Position numbers and translations under genes: made by a program | The notes under the pieces: generated by a model | The model's input: the letters and a program-made list of their open reading frames with translations, nothing else | Databases searched by the model: none | What the model was told of the DNA's origin: nothing | Part shown: piece after piece, positions 57,563 to 64,000 of the stretch | How positions within the stretch are numbered: position 1 is the stretch's first letter | Layout: every line of letters starts with the position of its first letter | DNA from: Serpula lacrymans var. lacrymans S7.9 | Taxonomy: Eukaryota; Basidiomycota; Agaricomycetes; Boletales; Serpulaceae | Assembly (NCBI RefSeq): GCF_000218685.1 | Contig: NW_006763298.1 | Coordinates: 816,049-880,048, forward strand | DNA length: 64,000 nucleotides | Reading direction: 5' to 3'

Positions 57563-59440
57563 CTATACCGCAGGAGAATGGGTATGGTAAGCAGTCCGTG
57601 GCGCGTAAGGCGGCGGTAATTCGACTACCCTCGTACCACCGTCGTTCCTTTGTAACGGGATTAGCCGTGACGGGCGAACAGCCGCTTGCGATAATTCTGT
57701 AGGGTTTGGAGAAGTAAAATTTGGAGGAGTTGCGTGAGGATCCGAAGTCGTGTGAATAGCAGATGTAGGAGGTGTGTGCGCCTTTCGTCGACGTGCTCTT
57801 CTCCGTGCCGGAGGTCCTTGTGGCTGTGGTGCAGCTTCACCGTGTCCGCCAGAGCTCCCGGGAGCAGAAGGTGTCTCGTTCTCATGGGAGTTCAAGTTAC
57901 GCAGAATGATGATGTCGGGGTTCTGTGGTCGAGCACGCGATCTTGATTCTCGAGGCATCATTGACAGTACATTGGCCACAGACCTCCGCACCGAGTTCCA
58001 CGACTGCACACGAGAACCGGTGGAGTTGGGAAAACCGAGAAACGGCCTAGGGGTGTACGCCTCTTCTCGCTCTTTCTGCCTCTGCCTTCTCCGCGTCCAT
58101 AAAATGAGGGCTATGATAACTACAACAAGGGCCACGCAGCCGCAGACGACGCCAATTATAGTGCTTGTGTGCCTGCGAAATAGAAGCCTGTCAGTTTTGA
58201 AAGTGCATATATAGCAGACCGAGCTCACTGAGAAGATGGTGGTGGCGGAGACGGCGGCAGCGGAACACTTATAGCGCGGATCAATGGCAGTGCAGTGAAA
58301 AATGGAGAGAGAACGTACACGCTTGAAGAATTTACGACAACATAGTCTATCCCAAGAGCACTTGCATTCCCCGTAGGATTGTTGCGAATAACTAGGCGAT
58401 GTTCGCCTGCAGAAAGGTTGTTGTGGAGATATATCAGATTGCTCGAGAGCCCCTGTACTCGCGTATTTGGTAAAAACTGTGTGGGAGATGCATCGTCGAC
58501 ATGGACAATGAAAGGTGCCTGAGCTGCACTAACGGCACCATAGACGGCGACACTCTCTCCTGTACAAGACGATGTTAATTAAGAGAAAGATTGAACATTT
58601 ATGTAAGTACCCTGCTCGATCAAACGGTGATAAATATGCGTTCGAGGGCAAGATGAATAAACTTACTGTAAAGTTGAGATGCATGGCTCCGGTGGCGCTG
58701 TCTGTCATACTAACGGGGGAAAGTTTACACTAAGAGCGTATAACCAGGACGACAGACAACTCACTAATAGCTGGATTGAGCACTCCATCCAGCACCATAA
58801 GAACATGTATACCTAAGAGAAGTGTTTTGGTAGTCAAACCGTGAAGATCCCACGTTCTCGCTGTCGAGATAGGTTTCAAACAAAAGCTACCTGGACTTCA
58901 GCAAGAGATGTACAACGAATCGATGAACATACATAGTCTATGTCTAACACATCCCTCTGAGTGTCATTACTAGTGTTCGTCATCTCAATATAGTGGGAGC
59001 CGGACGATAGGTTGCGCTGGCCAAACAGCATCGCATCAGCCAGTTGCTCGGTGCCATACTGATAACCAGGAAATTCATGACGCTTTCCATCCAAGTTGAC
59101 CTCGTATGGTCCCAGACGACTCCGATAACCGCCAAACAACCTAGGGTGCATGAGCACAGAGGTCAAACAGCATGTTTCATGTCGATCGAATAAACATACC
59201 ATATCCCAGTCCCAGTAAAAGAAAAAGACACGCTTGCTTGGCCCAGAGATGAATTGTTGGCGTGATAACTTTGTGTCGCGTAATTCGACTATAGCGGTCG
59301 GAAATCAGATGAGACGCCATCACATAAACGACATGCTTACTAGCATGGTGTCGTTAGGAGGTGCTTCGAACCATAACGTCTGGGGGACGTAAAGAAGCAA
59401 GGGACTGGTGTTCGTTACGGTAGTGTTGAAGTACATTCGC
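57563..59440 (-). CDS. Multi-exon membrane protein with two galactose-binding-like ectodomains and PPPY tail
   Basis: Several exons are clear, although two joins around 58560-58880 are not fixed. Upstream exons encode VTNTSPLLLYVPQTLWFEAP, then NYATQSYHANNSSLGQASVS, then WLFGGYRSRLGPYEVNLDGK. A second similar module reads ESVAVYGAVSAAQAPFIVHV and HRLVIRNNPTGNASALGIDY. This two-module ectodomain is common in basidiomycete surface proteins. The last exon (57563-58172) has a transmembrane span STIIGVVCGCVALVVVIIAL, then WTRRRQRQK, and a long disordered tail ending ELPPPYAPRT, a PPxY motif. The exon before it is 58229-58559. The signal peptide should lie upstream of about 59440 and was not fixed. 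The layout resembles the two membrane proteins at the left of the window. Confidence 0.68.
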
Positions 59441-60415
59441 CTCCCTCGAGAGTATCAGTCGAAGGAAAGAAGCAAAGAATTGCAGATTAACCAAGCCTTT
59501 TGGGGTAGAGCTAGATAACCATGGGATAACAAGGCTGGTATCGCCATCAACCCCGTGAGTTGGAATCATCATCAAACGTGACACCGCAATTGCGAAGTTG
59601 ATGAAATGTGAGAAGCTGAGACAAGGGGTAAGGTATCACTGGTGAGATGTGCAGTGCGGCGAGTTTGGTGGAGGTGAGAAAGCGGGACTGCTGTGATGAA
59701 CCCCAGGCCAATAATATAATCGAGGCTGTCCCTGGGCGTTCAGTTTGTTCACCGGCCGGTGGCTTTGGCGGAAATACCCACGCCAGTGAGAGTAAGGCAT
59801 TGGCCTCTTTGCATGAAATGGACCACAGCCAAGATCTTCACGAACATCAGAGGCGATTGCATTTGAGGCTGAGAACCGTTAGATTATCGAAAAGCAGAGA
59901 AGAACGACATCTTTGCAGCCAAGTCTGTTCTGAAAGAAATGCCAGGGCACTTACATACTAGTAGTAAGGACACTGGAACCTGAGTACAGCCAAGAGGCCG
60001 GTATTCATAGGATAATGAACACGAAACAAATGCATGCTAAGACAACCGTAGTTCCCTTAGACTTTCGGACGGATGGTTTTTCCTGAGTGGAGATGAACCG
60101 CAAAGGCAAGTTTAGCGAACCCAGCGGAGGGGAATAAGATACTGCTCAATCATATCTGGCCAAATCTGAAAGATAAGCCAAAGACGCTTCCGAGATGTCA
60201 GTTTTGAGTTCCCATGAAATTGCTGGCTATAATCGTAGGAAGAAAAGCCAATACAACAAATCTGTCGCAAACCATTAATAGATAATGAACACAGCAATAC
60301 GTATAGCAACAAAGTGAGTAAAGCGCACTATCTTCGGCTCTAGATCTTCGTGGCATGGGAATCAGTGAAACTTTGAAATGGAAGGGCGATGGCAATCGTA
60401 AAAAAAAACAAAAAC
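59441..60415. other. Upstream region of the membrane-protein gene
   Basis: It should hold the signal-peptide exon and promoter of that gene, but no candidate exon could be joined with confidence. No other feature was recognised before the tRNA. Confidence 0.35.
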
Positions 60416-60493
60416 TTCGGATACGGGGAATCGAACCCCGAGCTGCCGCGATCTCATGAGAGGCGGCAATGTTAGCCGTTACACCATATCCGA
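60416..60493 (-). tRNA. tRNA-Glu(CTC) with a 6-nt intron
   Basis: The minus strand folds with a perfect seven-pair acceptor stem (TCGGATA with TATCCGA) and a T arm around TTCGATT. The anticodon stem is GCCGC/GCGGC. The loop between them has 13 nt; removing TGAGAT after position 37 leaves CTCTCAC, the standard tRNA-Glu(CTC) loop. A T-rich terminator follows at about 60399-60414. The A-box and B-box regions are normal. Confidence 0.92.
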
Positions 60494-61272
60494 CTTATAA
60501 CTTGTACTCCAAGTATTGATATTGTGGGCTGCTGATATGTTCTGAAAATGTTGTCAGAATTAGACTACACATCATTTGTACAACGGTCACCGTACAATAG
60601 CCCGCTGACTGGACGTGTCCGTCGTTGGCCTTCTTGATTGGTCCCCTGAGATCAAGGATGTTGCACATGGCCCCCAAATTGCTCAATGACTCCTCCCTGA
60701 TGGGCTATCAGTTACCTCACAATCACGTCGACAACTCTGACACTGTGAGCGCTCCGTGTAAACGCGCAGACTTGCTTACAATGGATATTGTTGCTCCTTC
60801 TGTTCCAGAAGGGACGATGAATAGAAAATAGTAGCCTCGATATGGTAGCGCCCAACGTGTTAGGTAGGTGTTTTTTGATCCTGTCATGCTTGTAATGATG
60901 TTTGTCCACAATGCGAGATGCGCCCAAGAGGACTGTGACTCATCCCTAGCGCTGAGCGCCGGCAAGTGCGACGTCTGCCAGAAGAATAGATTGAGGGATG
61001 TTTCATTTTCTCATACGTGCTGTATGGGACGCACGGGCGAGAAGTCAAGTAAGCTTCCATGTCTCTCCTTGTTCGCAGGTACGGATAGCCTCTGTTGAAA
61101 ATTGATACGATAACACCTTGCGATCATTGATTATAACAATTCTCTTCCCACATACATCCTAATAGAGCCAAGCCTCAGTTCTCTGTCAATTCCTGTTCGC
61201 TTTGTATAAGTTAACACGGACCTCAGCACAGCGCGATGAGCTATCCTTGGGCTGGAACACTCACAACACCCG
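60494..61272. other. Intergenic region
   Basis: No supported gene. Short frames at 60625-60831 and 60868-61098 lack domains and splice partners. Confidence 0.4.
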
Positions 61273-62011
61273 CTAGTTACGCCTCACTCCATAACGTTGC
61301 TTGGCCGCATACTTTCTCCACTTTTGAATGTCCTCTCGACCTTGTAGCAGTTCAATTGTATAGTACTCGCGAGCCAGTTCATCGTTGTTAGCAACGTGGT
61401 GCACAACAGTATGACAAGGTCTAAAACGTAGAAACGAAGAGTTACACGAGTATACAAGGAAACTCACAGATCAATCAGCTCTCGGTCACTTACCTACACA
61501 GCCATGCCACTGAGTTGAGCATCGATTCGGGATGCAAGTTCTTCTTCAGAACTTTGGCGTGCGTCGCGCGGGGTATCAAGTGATGATAGGTCAAAGGAAT
61601 TTCTCGCTCGCATAGTTCGCATTGCTTCGTGCGCGTTGAAGACCAGACCGGAGGTGGGGCGCAAACAAGGCCGATGTAGTCCCCGACCGCCTTCCTCAGA
61701 AACTCCAAGGACTCGTCATAGTCAGATGTAAGCCCATATGCGACGAGCGTGTCACCAAAAGCAACTGGTGTGTTTTCGAATGAGAGGTCGTCGGGGCTTG
61801 GAACCGTGTTCCTCGTTTCGTATGAAGCCTGACGAAGAGTCGTTGGAAATGCAGGCCACGCTTCTAGGGCAAGAAACGAAGCAAACTCGTCGAGCTCAGA
61901 GTCACTGTCATTACTGCTGTCGACGACGAAATCCGATAGAGATATAATACGACGAGCCAGACAATCTTTGAAAGAAGAGAATTGGAGAGATCCCAGGTCC
62001 GAGTGTGCCAT
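61273..62011 (-). CDS. HNH-type zinc-binding domain protein
   Basis: Two exons (61494-62011 and 61273-61420) give 221 aa with a 73-nt GT-AG intron that splits a codon. The N-terminal half is acidic and Ser-rich (SSNDSDSELDEF). The C-terminal half reads CELCEREIPLTYHHLIPRAT, then MLNSVAWLCRPCHTVVHH, which is the CxxC...HH...CxxCH layout of HNH nucleases. It ends REDIQKWRKYAAKQRYG. HNH domains bind a metal and cut DNA, but small fungal members of this type have no established role that I know. The start is the first in-frame ATG. An upstream exon cannot be excluded. Confidence 0.82.
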
Positions 62012-62559
62012 CAACTGCAACGTTATATTTCAACATGTATGTCAGGAATATTCGAGCATGGACATTGGTCTACTGAATTCGTGCACTTACTATCGCTGTT
62101 TTGGCCATACAATCGTAAGCTGCATAGTTTTCCAGAGCAGCTTTCAGGAGTTGCGTCGTGTCAGCGGTCCGAGTCGTTCCCAAGCACTGCCAGAAGCGCA
62201 GAACATGTATAACCGTGGGTCCGTGACATTACGTACTGCTCTATGCCAGCCAGCGTATACACTCTACAATGAACTTCATTTTCCAAAAAAAAAAAAAAGA
62301 GCGGGAGAATAGTGGTGTAAGTAGAGGGGTATTAAGTTACAGACGATGCAGCTACAATGGTTAAATAGCAGGGGAAGGCAGCATATAGTGGCCACGACCA
62401 CGATTATAGCCTCATCTAATAAACGATTGTCCGCAAACAAAAACAACACAGTGCATCAGGCCATCCCTTCAAGCCGTCGCATGCATCACACCGCAAAAAC
62501 ATGGCTACAACACTCTGTGGTTGTGATTATGTATCAGCAGTCCGCGGGGGGAAAAAAAA
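62012..62559. other. Intergenic region with an A run
   Basis: It contains a run of about 14 A at 62285-62299 and the 3' flank of the WDR48-like gene. No coding feature is supported. Confidence 0.4.
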
Positions 62560-64000
62560 CTACTTCAGGCGGTAATGCATAACGAGCTCAGCAGACTGTC
62601 GCCAGAAATACTGTCGCACAGCCGCCAACGTCATGTCCAAGGGTAACACCGAGTTGTTGCACAAGATCTCGTAAGTGTCTTCGGCTTTTGGTCGAGAACT
62701 TTTGGGGGAGGGTGAGGGTGAGTCTGGAGAGCGTGGAGCAAAGGGAGAAGGGGGTGTACTGGCAGCAGGGCTCGCTGACGGATGCGCTAGTTTTTCCAGC
62801 TTGTCTTGGACCTGAAAATGCATATCAGTACAAAAGCAAATTTTACGGAAAAGTAGTTTTATTTGGAACGAACATGGTGCGTGAGTTTTCGAACCCGCAA
62901 AAACCGACTCGCGGTTAGTTTAGATTGCGCACTGGATAGGGGGGGTACGTATTCAGCTTCCATCTGTTTTCCAGCTTCTTGAGTAAACTCACGTATTGAG
63001 TAATTCTGGAAGCTGTTCCCCATCCGGATCATGCTTCGGCCACGGCAACAAAACAAAGCTAACTTTGACAGGTGGAGTCGAAGAAACCTTATTCAAAAGA
63101 AGGTATTCCAAAAGCCACATGGGTATCGTCTCCTCCAACGTATAAACATCTGCCGAAGTGCTTGAAACGTTGCCCCGATAAACCGTTCTCCACCCCGGAT
63201 ACGCCTCATCAGAAATGATAATCGAAATGTCCGGTGGTAGCGAGAGAGTTGGCAGTTCACTTGAGGAAGGGGGCGACAGTGGACCCGCCAACAGGATTTG
63301 TACTGGGGTCTTTTGCGCCTGGTCTGATGTTTCCTGGAGAAAAGAGACAAATAGAGCAATGGCAACGTATAAGAAGCGGCAAAAAAGATGCTCACCTCCG
63401 GGATAGTGGGCGTCTCCAAAGAATCAGCAGAAGCACCTATAGTCGGTGACCCAGGCCCGGATTCTGTATTTGCCCTCCGATGGTTGTTCTTTCCAAAGCT
63501 CTTCAGACGGCCCATAAGCCCACTAGGTGTGCTGGGCGATTGCAAACCCGAAGAGTCACCACCACCTGCTCTCGAAAAGGTGCCAGGACCACCCCAGCCA
63601 GAAAAATCGTCTCCTGCGCTTGATGTCGACGGGCGGCGCGCACGCGAAGAGAAATAATCAGTCTCCCGTGGTGTGCTGCCGGAGGTGGGAGGACCTGTCG
63701 AAGAACTATCTAGGTTTGTGGTCCGGATGGGTCCAGGCATCGGTGTGAGCTCATTACTCAACGGTGTAGGAGACTGAGGGATGGAAGACAACGGTAGTGA
63801 AGCTTTGAGGGAATGAAGTGGTATTCTAGGGGTAAGCAAGGGTGACGGACTGGTGAGTAAGGGGGCAGTAGGAGTCACAGCGGGTATCATCTCGGAGGAC
63901 GACACGACGATGCTAGAAGCGGGGGCAGCTAGCCGTGCGGATCTCTTGGAGGAGGCAGACCCAGGTCTATTGAGTGGGGAGTTTCCATTGAGGTCGATGT
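62560..64000 (-). CDS. WDR48/Duf1-like protein, C-terminal part, cut by the window edge
   Basis: Four exons are visible: 63396 to the window end, 62993-63333, 62874-62931 and 62560-62811. Phases agree throughout. The upstream part is a disordered Ser/Pro-rich region with [13 protein letters not shown]. The downstream exons encode [22 protein letters not shown], then [13 protein letters not shown] and [50 protein letters not shown] and a C-terminal [22 protein letters not shown] follow. This is the ubiquitin-like C-terminal region (DUF3337) of WDR48/UAF1 and yeast Duf1, WD-repeat cofactors of deubiquitinases. The WD repeats should lie beyond the window. Confidence 0.88.

Noticed and set aside
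62285..62299. Poly-A run as a retrotransposed gene tail
   Set aside because: No target duplication or coding sequence precedes it; a simple A run is sufficient.
1..64000. CRISPR array or bacterial operon structure
   Set aside because: No regularly spaced identical repeats; introns and element types show a eukaryotic nucleus.

Overview
The window reads as nuclear DNA of a filamentous basidiomycete, most likely an Agaricomycete. Genes are broken by many 48-90 nt introns. Plavaka-type transposase fragments, Ty3 and Ty1-copia elements and PIF/Harbinger remnants are present, and several proteins belong to basidiomycete families. Protein-coding models below were built by hand from splice sites and reading phase. 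Nothing was searched in a database, so family names are recognitions from sequence.

Layout. (1) 0.9-17.1 kb is gene-bearing. It holds two related single-pass membrane proteins with PY-motif tails, a seven-exon trefoil-like repeat protein between them, an eleven-exon HyuA-type 5-oxoprolinase with no HyuB half, an acyl-CoA oxidase-like gene running into an assembly gap, and two P-loop GTPases of the AIG1-like fungal type. (2) At 17.3 kb the last exon of a farnesyl diphosphate synthase abuts repeat DNA and its upstream exons are not in the window. (3) 17.9-50.5 kb is a nested transposon island. It contains a gag fragment, a minus-strand Ty3 chromovirus split by a 1.8-kb LTR-like insert and by a 264-bp insert, solo LTRs of at least five families (most with exact 5-bp target duplications), Plavaka and Harbinger remnants, and a nearly complete minus-strand copia element. 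It also contains two inverted copies of a 228-bp LTR-like element that carries a tRNA-like Pol III unit. Two of the three N gaps lie here. (4) 53-64 kb returns to ordinary genes: TRM112 and RRP45 (divergent, 169 bp apart), a 2-Cys peroxiredoxin, a third PY-tailed membrane protein, tRNA-Glu(CTC) with a 6-nt intron, an HNH-domain protein, and the 3' part of a WDR48/Duf1-like gene cut by the window edge.

Functional links. TRM112 (methyltransferase activator) and RRP45 (exosome) are both RNA-metabolism genes sharing one short promoter. The trefoil protein carries an N-terminal motif I associate with Agaricomycete NLR-type proteins and lies about 9 kb from the first of the two GTPases. That proximity makes a self/non-self recognition cluster a reasonable but unproven reading. 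The most unusual structure is the 228-bp element, which has TG...CA ends, 5-bp duplications, A and B boxes and a T4 terminator.
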